From NCBI GenBank assembly GCA_040217575.1, contig JAVJPW010000001.1, forward strand, positions 1 through 64,000: DNA of 64,000 nucleotides. The letters run 5' to 3'. The stretch comes from Pacificispira sp040217575 (lineage in GTDB: Bacteria; Pseudomonadota; Alphaproteobacteria; UBA8366; Aestuariispiraceae). A program made the position numbers and the translations under genes. The notes under the pieces were generated by a model, which had not been told where the DNA came from, did not search any database, and was given only the letters and a program-made list of their open reading frames with translations. Below are positions 25,700-33,825 of this stretch, piece after piece (the first letter of the stretch is position 1; each line of letters starts with the position of its first letter).

Positions 25700-26704
25700 A
25701 TGACCTATTTTAACCGAATGAATGTCGCAGCTCTGACCTGTGCTGCGTTGATGCTGTTTTCCGCTCCGTTGCAGGCGCAAAGCACGACGCCGTCCGTCGA
25801 ACTCAGCATCCCCGGCAATGACAATGTGCTGCTGATCGGGGGCGGACTTCCGTTTGGGCTTTATTTCCCGTTGGCCGGGTCGATCTGCCGGCTTCTGGAA
25901 ACCGGTGTTTCCGCACAGCGCTGTGCGGTTGTAAGCCTTCCGGACAGTGCGGAAGCGATCAATGCGCTTCGTAATGGTGAGGTCCCCTTCGCGCTGGTCC
26001 AGAGCGACTGGCTTTATCATGCGGTCAACGGCACCAGCCGGTATCAGGAATCCGGTCCGGTCGAGAATCTGCGTTCTGTCACCGGTTTCTATGCAGAGGC
26101 ATTTACGGTTTTTGTGAAGGCGACCGGTCCAATTACATCGCTGTCCGGGCTGGATGGACGACGCGTCAGTCTTGGCGGGGCGGACAGCTATCGTGGTATT
26201 CTGGGAACGGCGGCGCTGGATGCGGCCGGTCTGGATACGGATGATCTCGCGGAAGTAACCGCGGAACCGGTCGTTGGTGCCATCGAACGGCTGTGTGAGG
26301 GGCAGACGGATGCGGTTGTCGTGATGGCGGCCCATCCGGCGGAATTGCTGGAAGAAGCCGGCCGCCGCTGCGGCATTACCCCGCTGTCATTCACCGACGC
26401 ACAGGTCGCCGATCTGATGGATCAGTTGCCGGGTTATACCGAAGTCGTCATCCCCGCACGGACCTATCCTGGTCAGACGGTGCCGATCCGGACCGTGGGA
26501 CTTATTCCCGTTCTGGTAACCCTGGCAGGAACGGATGAAGGAACGGTAGCCGGATTGACCAGGGCGATTGCGCAGGGCCTGTCACGCCTGAATGCCGCGC
26601 ATCCGGCCTTTTCGACCATCGGCATAGACAGCCTTCAGTCCGGTGGACAGTTTGCTCAGCCGCATGGCGCCGTGCAGTCCGTTCTGGGCACCGCCAGCCA
26701 ATAA
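25700..26704 (+). CDS. TAXI-family TRAP transporter solute-binding protein
   Basis: The 334-residue periplasmic binding protein has a signal peptide ending near PLQAQ. The core shows family features (GGLPFGLYFPLAGSICRLLE, SVTGFYAEAFTVFVKA, LDGRRVSLGGADS, VVIPARTYPGQ). TAXI proteins feed fused TRAP permeases and bind glutamate or other organic acids; the ligand here is unknown. An ATG six codons upstream is possible, but this one has GGGG at a spacing of seven. No TRAP permease gene is in the window. It lies 86 bp after the MCE operon and may be co-transcribed with it. Confidence 0.88.
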   Translation: MTYFNRMNVAALTCAALMLFSAPLQAQSTTPSVELSIPGNDNVLLIGGGLPFGLYFPLAGSICRLLETGVSAQRCAVVSLPDSAEAINALRNGEVPFALVQSDWLYHAVNGTSRYQESGPVENLRSVTGFYAEAFTVFVKATGPITSLSGLDGRRVSLGGADSYRGILGTAALDAAGLDTDDLAEVTAEPVVGAIERLCEGQTDAVVVMAAHPAELLEEAGRRCGITPLSFTDAQVADLMDQLPGYTEVVIPARTYPGQTVPIRTVGLIPVLVTLAGTDEGTVAGLTRAIAQGLSRLNAAHPAFSTIGIDSLQSGGQFAQPHGAVQSVLGTASQ

Positions 26705-26723
26705 CGAATTTGTGGGAGCTGTA

Positions 26724-26742
26724 ATCCGCCCCCAGGGCGGAT
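26724..26742. terminator. Hairpin between convergent genes, possible bidirectional terminator
   Basis: Perfect eight-base arms ATCCGCCC and GGGCGGAT with a three-base loop lie between the stops of the TAXI gene (26704) and the P460-like gene (26747). There is no clear T tract on either side, so it may need Rho or act as an mRNA 3' end stabiliser. Confidence 0.5.
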
Positions 26743-26746
26743 GGTC

Positions 26747-28000
26747 TTAGGAATCGGTTGAAGGCGGTTCCAGAAGCGGCGGAATATCGATCACCGAAGG
26801 GTCGATCGTTTCCAGCAATGGGTCGTTCGCGTCGGCCAGCTGCATATCCAGGATCGACAGGATCGTCTCAGCCGACGTGCTTGCTTCAAGCTCCGGCAGA
26901 GGTTCGAGTTCTGTCGCGTTTTCCGGGGTGGTCGGTTCCAGAGATTCCATCGACGCCATGTCTTCGGACGATGGTGTCGTGTCCTGAGAAGAAGAATTAC
27001 CCGGATCCAGCGGCGCAAGCGGGTCCGAAGGCGCCGACGGGTTGGCGGGGGCCAGCGGATCCAAGGGCGCCAACGGATCAAGCGGTGCCAACTGGTTGGA
27101 CGGCGCCAGCGGCTGCGATTCGATCGTCGCATTGGGGTCGAACTGGTTGTTGTTCCCCAGCGGTGCCAATGGATCCAGCGGCGCGGACGGATCCAGCGGT
27201 GCAAGACTGTCCGACGGTGCCAGCGGTGCAAGCTGATCCCCGGACGCGCCGTCTTCGTTCAGGAAATCTTCATTCGTGATTGTGACACCGGGTTCCGGCG
27301 CGTTTGGCGGCATTACACCGTCATTCAGAAGGGCCAGATAAAGCCGGTCGGCGGAACGCGCGCTGCAATCGCTGCAGACCGTCAGTTGATCGGCACCGCG
27401 ACCGTTCGTGACACCGATAATGGCGCCATCCGGGGCTATCATGGTTTGCCGCCAGTTTCCGCGCGCGAAGGCGTATCCCTGGGACATTTTTTCGTACAGC
27501 ATCAGCGGTTCCGCAATCAGCTGTCCGTCGTTCGCCAGCGAAAAGCTGGCGGCGGCAACAGTCGCGCCGACCGGGTAGTCCCGATCCAGCCAAAGCGTGT
27601 CCGCATCACCAACGGCGCGCTCGTTGCCATAGACGACCAGATAGCGCCGGCCGACTTCGTCATAGATGAAGGGGGACTCGCTGGCGCGCTTCCAGTCTTC
27701 AATCAGGCGCGGAAGCACATGGCGGGAACGGGCGTATCCGCCCAACAGCTGTTCTTCGAAACATCCATACGCGCTGTTCAGCGCGTCCATCAATTCTTCA
27801 CGGCGGTTTTCGATATCCTGGGGAACATCGGCCAGATAGCACGCGTCCGGCAGTTCCATCATTTCTTCCGCCATCTGCTCCGAATCTTCCGACATCTCAT
27901 CGGAGTCCGCGGACATGTCCTGGGCCTTGGCGGGGAAGGCTGCAACACACAAGCCAAGCACCACCGCACCGAGGATGGGGAGCTGAAAAGGATGCTTCAT
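26747..28000 (-). CDS. Secreted cytochrome P460-like protein with Pro/Leu/Ala-rich tail
   Basis: This 417-residue protein has a signal peptide (cleavage near AKAQ, about 27). Residues about 115-225 resemble a cytochrome P460 fold (RRYLVVYGNERAV, YPVGATVAAASF, LMLYEKMSQGY, GNWRQTMIAPDG). The haem site that would be CxxCH reads CSDCS (Cys209, Cys212, Ser213), so the axial His is missing. Residues 257-333 are a low-complexity tract of PLAPLDP/SAP units. The C-terminus is acidic. It is probably periplasmic or secreted, with the tail as a spacer or wall-spanning segment. Function is unknown. The assignment rests on motif spacing seen by eye. Confidence 0.7.
   Translation of the reverse strand: MKHPFQLPILGAVVLGLCVAAFPAKAQDMSADSDEMSEDSEQMAEEMMELPDACYLADVPQDIENRREELMDALNSAYGCFEEQLLGGYARSRHVLPRLIEDWKRASESPFIYDEVGRRYLVVYGNERAVGDADTLWLDRDYPVGATVAAASFSLANDGQLIAEPLMLYEKMSQGYAFARGNWRQTMIAPDGAIIGVTNGRGADQLTVCSDCSARSADRLYLALLNDGVMPPNAPEPGVTITNEDFLNEDGASGDQLAPLAPSDSLAPLDPSAPLDPLAPLGNNNQFDPNATIESQPLAPSNQLAPLDPLAPLDPLAPANPSAPSDPLAPLDPGNSSSQDTTPSSEDMASMESLEPTTPENATELEPLPELEASTSAETILSILDMQLADANDPLLETIDPSVIDIPPLLEPPSTDS
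27002..27232 (-). repeat. PLAPLDP-type tandem repeat tract
   Basis: About 77 residues are built from units such as PLAPLDP, PSAPLDP and PLAPAN, encoded by degenerate repeats of 9-15 bp. Codon variation between units shows they are not recent slippage products. Length changes by recombination are likely between strains. Confidence 0.8.
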
Positions 28001-28054
28001 GTCAGCCTACACAAATCTCAGTTCATCTATCGCCTGAATCCATCTACTGCGATT

Positions 28055-28450
28055 CTACCCTACTTCGGAAGACTTTTGTGGGAATGCTCCAAATCCGAAC
28101 ACCGCAACCGCCAGCCAACCCAGGATGAAGCATACCCCTCCGACGGGCGCGGTTGGTGCGGAAAGGTCCGGGGCGAATGCGGATATGGTGATCCCGCCCG
28201 AAAAAAGGACCAGACCGCCGATAAACAAGGCGCTGGCGATGGTCAGCACACGTGACTTCCTGTCCTTCGCGATGCCAACCAGGGCGACAAGTGCCACCGC
28301 ATGAAGGATTGCGAACATTGACGCGGTTTCCAGAAGGGCGACGTCGCGCGGGTCCATGACGGCCCCGGCACCATGCGCCGCATAGGCGCCGACCCCAACC
28401 CCCGCGGCCCCGAAAAGGCCGCCCATGATCAGGCCGATTTGAAATCGCAT
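28055..28450 (-). CDS. DUF423 family small membrane protein
   Basis: The 131-residue protein has four predicted membrane helices. It opens with MRFQIGLIMGGLFGAAGVGVGAYAAHG and carries ALLETASMFAILHAVALVALVG and FILGWLAVAVFGF-type segments, which match the DUF423/YgdD family. The role of the family is unknown. A GGGGGTG stretch sits just before the ATG. The gene upstream on this strand ends in a terminator at 28509-28531, so this gene likely has its own promoter in the 126-bp gap. Confidence 0.85.
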   Translation of the reverse strand: MRFQIGLIMGGLFGAAGVGVGAYAAHGAGAVMDPRDVALLETASMFAILHAVALVALVGIAKDRKSRVLTIASALFIGGLVLFSGGITISAFAPDLSAPTAPVGGVCFILGWLAVAVFGFGAFPQKSSEVG

Positions 28451-28508
28451 TCACACCCCCCACGCATGCGGATGAAAGAAACCGCCGGACGCTGCCCGAT
28501 TCCCAAAT

Positions 28509-28531
28509 AAAAAGCCCGCCAAATGGCGGGC
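28509..28531 (-). terminator. Rho-independent terminator of the coiled-coil protein gene
   Basis: On the minus strand a perfect seven-base stem GCCCGCC/GGCGGGC with a four-base loop is followed by TTTTT. It sits 46 bp beyond the stop of the minus-strand gene at 28577. This is the cleanest intrinsic terminator in the window. Confidence 0.85.
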
Positions 28532-28576
28532 GGAAATAAATTGCGGCAATCGCCGCGATCCCAATAACGGAACCTG

Positions 28577-29050
28577 TCAGGCGAACTGGTCGACAATCTG
28601 GCCCAATGCGCGGGTCTGTTCGGATTCGTCGTCCTGGCTGCCGTTCACGGTCGCGTTGTTTTCCTCATCGGCCGTGTCCTGGTTGGTGCCGTCCACGCCG
28701 CCGACCTGGGTTGCCTGCGCACCGGCTTCCGCCGCTTCCGCGGCCGCCACGGCATCGTCATTTGCCGCGTTTGCGTTTTCCTGCGCGGTACGGGTCAGGA
28801 ACTCCTGCGCCGCGTTGCTCAGCGCGACTTCGTCCTGAAGGTCTTCCTGCCGCTGCTGTTCAGCCTGTTCGCGTTCCGCCGTCGCTTCTTCGGACTGCAG
28901 GGCTTCTTCCTGCTGTTCAACGCGGCGTTCTTCCTGAAGCTCTTCCTGGCGCGCGCGTTCCTCCGCACGGCGTTGCGCGGCCGCGTCGGCGTCAAATTCG
29001 CTGCGTGTTGTAGCGGGATTGAACCCGCCAATGCCACCGACATCTGCCAT
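28577..29050 (-). CDS. Hypothetical Glu/Gln/Ala-rich coiled-coil protein
   Basis: This 157-residue acidic soluble protein starts MADVGGIGGFNPATT. Residues about 25-80 are Arg/Glu/Gln-rich and should form a long coiled coil. An Ala/Asn-rich part follows, then an acidic end (NATVNGSQDDESEQT). There is no signal peptide or cysteine. I do not recognise a family. The start is decided by AGGAGAGAGGA at 29058-29068; a longer frame to 29137 lacks such a site. It is a single-gene unit with its own terminator. Confidence 0.75.
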   Translation of the reverse strand: MADVGGIGGFNPATTRSEFDADAAAQRRAEERARQEELQEERRVEQQEEALQSEEATAEREQAEQQRQEDLQDEVALSNAAQEFLTRTAQENANAANDDAVAAAEAAEAGAQATQVGGVDGTNQDTADEENNATVNGSQDDESEQTRALGQIVDQFA

Positions 29051-29057
29051 ATCGGTA

Positions 29058-29068
29058 TCCTCTCTCCT
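29058..29068 (-). promoter_or_regulatory. Ribosome binding site fixing the start of the coiled-coil protein
   Basis: AGGAGAGAGGA ends seven bases before the ATG at 29050. It is much stronger than anything before the upstream alternatives and supports the 157-residue form. Confidence 0.75.
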
Positions 29069-29205
29069 GTCCGGCGGCGGCACGGAACCATCCGTTCGCA
29101 CACCTCGACTGACCATAATATAAGGAAAATCAGGCAAAAAAGCAAGAAATCCGCTTGGATTTGATCTTTATTGCCGGATCCGCCGATTGTACTGAAACCC
29201 GCGGA

Positions 29206-30114
29206 TCAGAGGCGCCTTTTGGGGTTCAACGCATCCTGCAAGCCGTCTCCCAGAAAGTTGAACGCGATCACTGTGACAAAGATCGCCATTCCGGGCCAGA
29301 AAGCCAGTTCCGGGGAGTCCCAAAGGTAGGATTGGGCGTTCGTCAGCATATTGCCCCAGCTGGGGGTGGGCGGGCGGATTCCAAGACCCAGAAAGCTTAG
29401 GACGCTTTCCAGCAGGATAACGTTGCCGATGGACAATGTGGTTGCCACGACAATCGTCGCCTGCACATTCGGCAGGATATGACGTCGCATGATCATGAAT
29501 GGGGTCGCGCCCTGCGCGCGGGCTGCAGTGACGAAATCGCGTGCCTTGATGCTCATCGTCTCTGCCCGGACCAGGCGTGCGACCGTCGGCCATGCCACCA
29601 GCGAGACGATCAGCACGATGCGCATCAGACCGCTTCCTTCCATCAGAAATCCCAACCCGACCTTTGAATAGTCGATCGCCGACAGAACTATCAGAAGCGG
29701 AAGGAAAGGAAGGGCGATGACCCCGTCTGTCAGCCGCATCAGCATGCTGTCCAGCCGACCGCCGAAATATCCAGCCCACAGGCCGATGATCGTGCCAATG
29801 GCGGCGGATGCGATCGCCGCCGTCATGCCGACTATCAGGGAGGTACGGCTGCCAAGAATAAGACGTGCAAGCACATCGCGACCGGCTTCGTCCGTGCCAA
29901 GCGGGTGGCCGGGTCCGGGCGGGGCCTTTATGTTGAATAGGTCGGTCGCATTGGGGTCCAATTCCAGCAGGGTCAGGATCCACGGGGCAGCAACCGCCAT
30001 GACCGCCAGAAGGGTTAGAATTGCTGCCGACAGGACAACCAGCGGGTTCGTGACCATCAAAAGGCGGATGCGCGCGGACCGCGTGACGCCCCGGTCAAGG
30101 CGATTGGCGATCAT
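29206..30114 (-). CDS. Peptide/nickel-type ABC transporter permease (OppC/DppC family)
   Basis: The 302-residue inner-membrane permease has a long N-terminal helix, HPLGTDEAGRDVLARLILGSRTSL typical of DppC near residue 75, and the EAA loop near 185-205 (VRAETMSIKARDFVTAARAQG). It is the last gene of the Opp-like set and overlaps the OppB-type gene by four bases. Substrates are probably oligopeptides or similar, but the binding protein does not settle this. No OppD/F ATPase gene follows; the next gene down is unrelated. Confidence 0.93.
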   Translation of the reverse strand: MIANRLDRGVTRSARIRLLMVTNPLVVLSAAILTLLAVMAVAAPWILTLLELDPNATDLFNIKAPPGPGHPLGTDEAGRDVLARLILGSRTSLIVGMTAAIASAAIGTIIGLWAGYFGGRLDSMLMRLTDGVIALPFLPLLIVLSAIDYSKVGLGFLMEGSGLMRIVLIVSLVAWPTVARLVRAETMSIKARDFVTAARAQGATPFMIMRRHILPNVQATIVVATTLSIGNVILLESVLSFLGLGIRPPTPSWGNMLTNAQSYLWDSPELAFWPGMAIFVTVIAFNFLGDGLQDALNPKRRL

Positions 30115-31079
30115 GACCCCGTCCCGCCCGAATCGACCCTGATGCGCGGGTCCAGCATGGCATAGGCAAGGTCAGCCGCAATATTCGCCAACAGGATGAA
30201 CCCTGTTGCGACCATCAAGCCCATGAGCGCCAGATTGAAGTCATTACCCATGGTTGCTTCATAGATCGTGCGGCCCATGCCGGCCCAGCCGAATATGGTT
30301 TCGGTGATCAGTGCGCCGGAAAACAGCGTCCCGAAACTGAGCGCGACGATGGTGATCAGCGGCAGAAGCGCATTGCGCAGTGCATGGACGAACAGTTGCC
30401 GGTAAAGGCCCGCACCCTTTGCACGGGCCGTTCGGATATAGTCTTCCCCCAGTGTTTCGATCATTGCGGCGCGCACGAAGCGGATGAAGCCGCCGACGGA
30501 CGCCAGCGTCAGCGCAAGGACCGGCAGCGCCATGTAGCGGGCATGTTCAAAAAGGCCTGCGCCGTCTTCAGCCATGCCACCGGCCGGTATCCATGCCACC
30601 GGGATCGCGATATAGGCAATCAGCATCAGCGCCAGCCAAAAGGGCGGCACCGATATGCCCGCGAAACAGACAAGGTTGATCGCACTGTCGATCAGTCCGC
30701 GCGGACGCATGGCGGCGAAGACGCCGGTGGGGATCGCGATGGCAAGCGACAGAACGGTAGCAAACCCCAGAAGCTGAAGTGTCGCCCAAAGACGCGGAAG
30801 CAGAATGTCGCCCACCGGCAACCGATAAAGGCGGGAAAATCCGAATTCCCCGGTTATCGCGCCGGACAGCCACCCAAAATACCGTTCTACGATCGGCCGG
30901 TCCAACCCATGGATCGCCCGCAGCCGTTCGATGTCTTCAGGCGTTACGTTCGGATCCGCCATGAACATCAGGTCGACCGGGTCGCCCGGCATCAGACCAA
31001 TCAGACCATAACTGGCAAAGGAAACAGCAAAGAGGACCAGAATGCTTTCGCCGAAACGGCGGACCAGAAACCCCAGCAT
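30111..31079 (-). CDS. Peptide/nickel-type ABC transporter permease (OppB/DppB family)
   Basis: This 322-residue permease has the family start LGFLVRRFGESILVLFAVSF, the motif GLMPGDPVD, and the EAA loop RAAMIETLGEDYIRTARAKG (about 205-230), with GALITETIFGWAGMG near the end. Six membrane helices are expected. It pairs with the downstream OppC-type subunit through an ATGA overlap and starts 14 bp after the binding-protein gene. Confidence 0.94.
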   Translation of the reverse strand: MLGFLVRRFGESILVLFAVSFASYGLIGLMPGDPVDLMFMADPNVTPEDIERLRAIHGLDRPIVERYFGWLSGAITGEFGFSRLYRLPVGDILLPRLWATLQLLGFATVLSLAIAIPTGVFAAMRPRGLIDSAINLVCFAGISVPPFWLALMLIAYIAIPVAWIPAGGMAEDGAGLFEHARYMALPVLALTLASVGGFIRFVRAAMIETLGEDYIRTARAKGAGLYRQLFVHALRNALLPLITIVALSFGTLFSGALITETIFGWAGMGRTIYEATMGNDFNLALMGLMVATGFILLANIAADLAYAMLDPRIRVDSGGTGS

Positions 31080-31093
31080 CTAGTCCAGGCCCG

Positions 31094-32758
31094 TCATTCG
31101 GAAAGCCGCCATTCTTCCACCCACAGGGCGGATGGAAACTGGTGCCCCGTCGGCCGGACACCGACCAGACCCCGGGGCATTACAAAGGCATTTGCGCGAA
31201 AATAGAGCGGCAGAACCGGCAGGTCCGTCGCATAGATTTCCTGAAGCCGCGACCACAGACGTCGCTGATCTTCATCCGCGCATTCGGTTTCCATCGCGTC
31301 GATCACCGCATCCATTTCCGGGTTGTTGTATCCGGTATAGTTCTGTCCGGCCCAGGCGTTTTCTTCGGTCGGAATCGCTTCAGAATGCAGCGTCGTACGG
31401 GGGATGTTTTCCGGCGAGGTCAGCCAGGCGAACATCGCCATACCGGTGAACTGGCGTTTGCTGATCGTTTCCCCAAACAGGACGCGTGGCGGTTCGTTTT
31501 CTATTTCGACATCGACGCCGATAGCACGCCATTGGTTCTGCAGGACCTGTTGCACCAACTCGCGCGTCTGGTTTCCCGCCGTGGTCTGGATTGTCAGGCT
31601 CAGCGGTTCGCCGTCCCGCTGACGTATCCCGTTCGGCCCAACGGTCCAGCCGGCCGCGTCCAGCAGTGCTGCGGCTGCCGTCGGGTCGTGGGCATAGTGC
31701 GGAATATCCGGTTCATACCAAACGTCCAGCGGGTTGACGCCGCCATGGGCGACCGGCTGTTGACCCTGGAACAGCTGTTCGCTGATCGCGTCGCGGTCGA
31801 TCGCGTGCAGCAGCGCGCGCCGCACGCGAACGTCCGACAGTGCCGGATTATCGAGGTTCAGGTCGATATGTTCGTAGATCAGGCCGGGTTTATAGACGAT
31901 CTGGTAGTCATCGCCATGCCGTTCCTGAAACGCCAGCGCCTGGTCGATGGGCAGGCCCAGCTCGCCGGCGATCATGTCGATATCGCCCGCCAGAAGGTTC
32001 GCGGTCAGGGCCGCGGTATTTTCAATCGTGCGCACCAGAATTTCGTCAAAATATGGTTCCGCCCCCCACCAGTTGGGATTACGTTCCAGCAGAACCTCCT
32101 GCCCTGGCGTCACACGGGCCACGCGATAAGGCCCGTGCCACAGACCGGGGTTGGTCGGGTCCGTGTCATACGCGCTGCGGTTCCTGTATTCGCCTGGACC
32201 CTGTTCGAAGATGGGCCGTTCGATATGGCTCGGCAGGATCTGAAGGTCGGTGATCCCTTCATAGTTGCAGGTCCGCTTGTTGATGTGGAGCGTGAACCGC
32301 CGGTCGTCGTGGATCGTCACATCCACGATTCGCCGGAACAGCTCCGCATTGTCGACGCCGGTTTCGGGGCTTCGTCCCATTTCGACGGAAAAGGCGACGT
32401 CTGCGGTCGTAATCGGGGTGCCGTCACCCCACACGGCCTCTGGGATCAACTCGTAGGTAACGGCGATGCCGTCTTCGCCGTCGGCTGTTGTTTCGTATTC
32501 TGCTGAACCGTCTTCCAGGCTGGGAAGCGACACGCACAGCATGCAGATCTGTTCCCAGTTCTGGTCGTAGACGGTGACCGGGCGCCGGGCCATCGCGACC
32601 ACGTACGACTTTGCCAGCATTGCATCGAAGGACGGGTGCAGCGTTGACGGATACTGGCTGATTCCGATGGTCAGCCGCTCCCGGCTTTGTGCGTGACCTT
32701 GCGTGCCGGGCAGAAAGATACCCAGCGCAAGGAAAAGCGTCAGCACGGACCGGATCAT
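31094..32758 (-). CDS. Peptide-type ABC transporter substrate-binding protein (SBP family 5)
   Basis: The 554-residue protein has a signal peptide ending near GHAQS (about 25). The mature protein has SBP_bac_5 features: TIGISQYPSTLHPSFD, VAFSVEMG, LHGPYR-like GLWHGPYRVARV and VRRALLHAIDRDAISEQLF. Periplasmic capture of peptides or opine-like compounds is likely. The start overlaps the end of the DUF4406 gene by four bases, so translation is coupled. Confidence 0.93.
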   Translation of the reverse strand: MIRSVLTLFLALGIFLPGTQGHAQSRERLTIGISQYPSTLHPSFDAMLAKSYVVAMARRPVTVYDQNWEQICMLCVSLPSLEDGSAEYETTADGEDGIAVTYELIPEAVWGDGTPITTADVAFSVEMGRSPETGVDNAELFRRIVDVTIHDDRRFTLHINKRTCNYEGITDLQILPSHIERPIFEQGPGEYRNRSAYDTDPTNPGLWHGPYRVARVTPGQEVLLERNPNWWGAEPYFDEILVRTIENTAALTANLLAGDIDMIAGELGLPIDQALAFQERHGDDYQIVYKPGLIYEHIDLNLDNPALSDVRVRRALLHAIDRDAISEQLFQGQQPVAHGGVNPLDVWYEPDIPHYAHDPTAAAALLDAAGWTVGPNGIRQRDGEPLSLTIQTTAGNQTRELVQQVLQNQWRAIGVDVEIENEPPRVLFGETISKRQFTGMAMFAWLTSPENIPRTTLHSEAIPTEENAWAGQNYTGYNNPEMDAVIDAMETECADEDQRRLWSRLQEIYATDLPVLPLYFRANAFVMPRGLVGVRPTGHQFPSALWVEEWRLSE

Positions 32759-33156
32759 CGGGCAACCTCCTCAATTTGACCGATGTCAGTGTAGACCGGC
32801 TTTCCCGATTGTCGAAACCTATCCGCCTCCCGGTCTGCGCCGTCCGACGCTCCGCCGACCCGAAGGCAGGCATCGCACCGGTCCGCCAACGCCAGGGACA
32901 TCGGCATCATCATTTCGTCAAACCGGTTCTGCCCGGCGGCTTCGATGACGGGAAGGGCGTTGTTTACGCCGATGACAGGGATATGGCCCTTGTCGAACAC
33001 AGCCGCAGCGGCACGGTTCAGGGCGGCAAGGTTTTCCGCTCGTCTGGCCGCATCCGCGCTGCCCGCGCTATAGGGGCCGGCGATCATAATAAGCAATGAT
33101 CCGGTCCGGGACACCTTTCGCGCCGCTGGCCGGTCAGTCTTCTTCCTTGCCGCCAT
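32755..33156 (-). CDS. DUF4406-like nucleoside/deoxyribosyltransferase-fold protein
   Basis: This 133-residue protein has the core IAGPYSAGSADAARRAENLAAL, then GHIPVIGVNNALPVI and DACLRVGG, which match DUF4406. That family has the nucleoside 2-deoxyribosyltransferase-like fold and unknown function. The start is uncertain. The ATG at 33156 overlaps pyrE by 23 bp and gives a Lys/Arg-rich lead of about 23 residues; an ATG at 33087 would start right at MIAGPYS but has a poor ribosome site. Its place between pyrE and a transporter operon hints at nucleotide metabolism. Confidence 0.75.
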   Translation of the reverse strand: MAARKKTDRPAARKVSRTGSLLIMIAGPYSAGSADAARRAENLAALNRAAAAVFDKGHIPVIGVNNALPVIEAAGQNRFDEMMMPMSLALADRCDACLRVGGASDGADREADRFRQSGKPVYTDIGQIEEVAR

Positions 33157-33802
33157 GGGCCTTCGACCAGCCCTTCGGGTCACGCAGGAATGCCTCCACC
33201 TCTTCGGCCTGACCGGGGGCGAAATATCCTTCTTCCTTTGCGCATTCCAGAACATCCCACCAGGTCGCCAGGCGATGCAGGCTAACTCCGTGATCGTTCA
33301 GTTTTGCTTCGCCTTCCGGGAATATATCGTAATAGAAAACGACGAAGGTATGGGCGCAGGTCGCGCCAGCATCACGGATACCGTCGACAAAAGACAGTTT
33401 CGACCCGCCATCGGTCGCCATGTCTTCGATCAGGATCACATGCTGACCATCGGACAGTGCGCCTTCGATCCGTGCGTCCCGGCCGAATCCTTTCGGTTTC
33501 TTGCGGATGTAACACATCGGCAACATCAGGTGGTCCGCGACCCAGGCGGCAAACGGGATACCCGCGGTTTCCCCGCCCGCCACAACGTCCAGGCTTTCGA
33601 ATCCAACCTTTTCTTCGATCGTCGCGGCGGCCATTTTCATCAACCGTCGGCGTGCGCGTGGAAAGGCGATCAACCGCCGGCAGTCGACATAGACGGGACT
33701 TGCCCGGCCGCTGGTCAGTGTGAACGGGTCTTCGGGGCGAAACAGGACCGACTGCGTTTCAATCAGGATGCGGGCGGCGATGCGGGCGTTGGACAGGCTC
33801 AT
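33134..33802 (-). CDS. pyrE: Orotate phosphoribosyltransferase
   Basis: The 222-residue pyrimidine-synthesis enzyme makes OMP from orotate and PRPP. The PRPP loop VILIEDMATDGGSK is clear; TLTSGRASPVYVDCRRL and RKKPKGFGRDARIEG match the family. The ATG at 33802 is chosen. A TTG nine codons earlier would give a TTGA overlap with the upstream channel gene but has no ribosome site. The C-terminus (FLRDPKGWSKAHGG) overlaps the DUF4406 start. Confidence 0.94.
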   Translation of the reverse strand: MSLSNARIAARILIETQSVLFRPEDPFTLTSGRASPVYVDCRRLIAFPRARRRLMKMAAATIEEKVGFESLDVVAGGETAGIPFAAWVADHLMLPMCYIRKKPKGFGRDARIEGALSDGQHVILIEDMATDGGSKLSFVDGIRDAGATCAHTFVVFYYDIFPEGEAKLNDHGVSLHRLATWWDVLECAKEEGYFAPGQAEEVEAFLRDPKGWSKAHGGKEED

Positions 33803-33825
33803 GGCGTGATGGTTTCCGGCATAAT

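Noticed and set aside
27386..28255. Plus-strand open frame of 289 codons over the P460-like and DUF423 genes
   Set aside because: The minus-strand genes have a signal peptide, family motifs and ribosome sites. This frame has none and reads through two of them.
32755..33255. Extended start for the DUF4406 protein at 33255
   Set aside because: It would overlap pyrE by over 120 bp with no similarity in the added residues.
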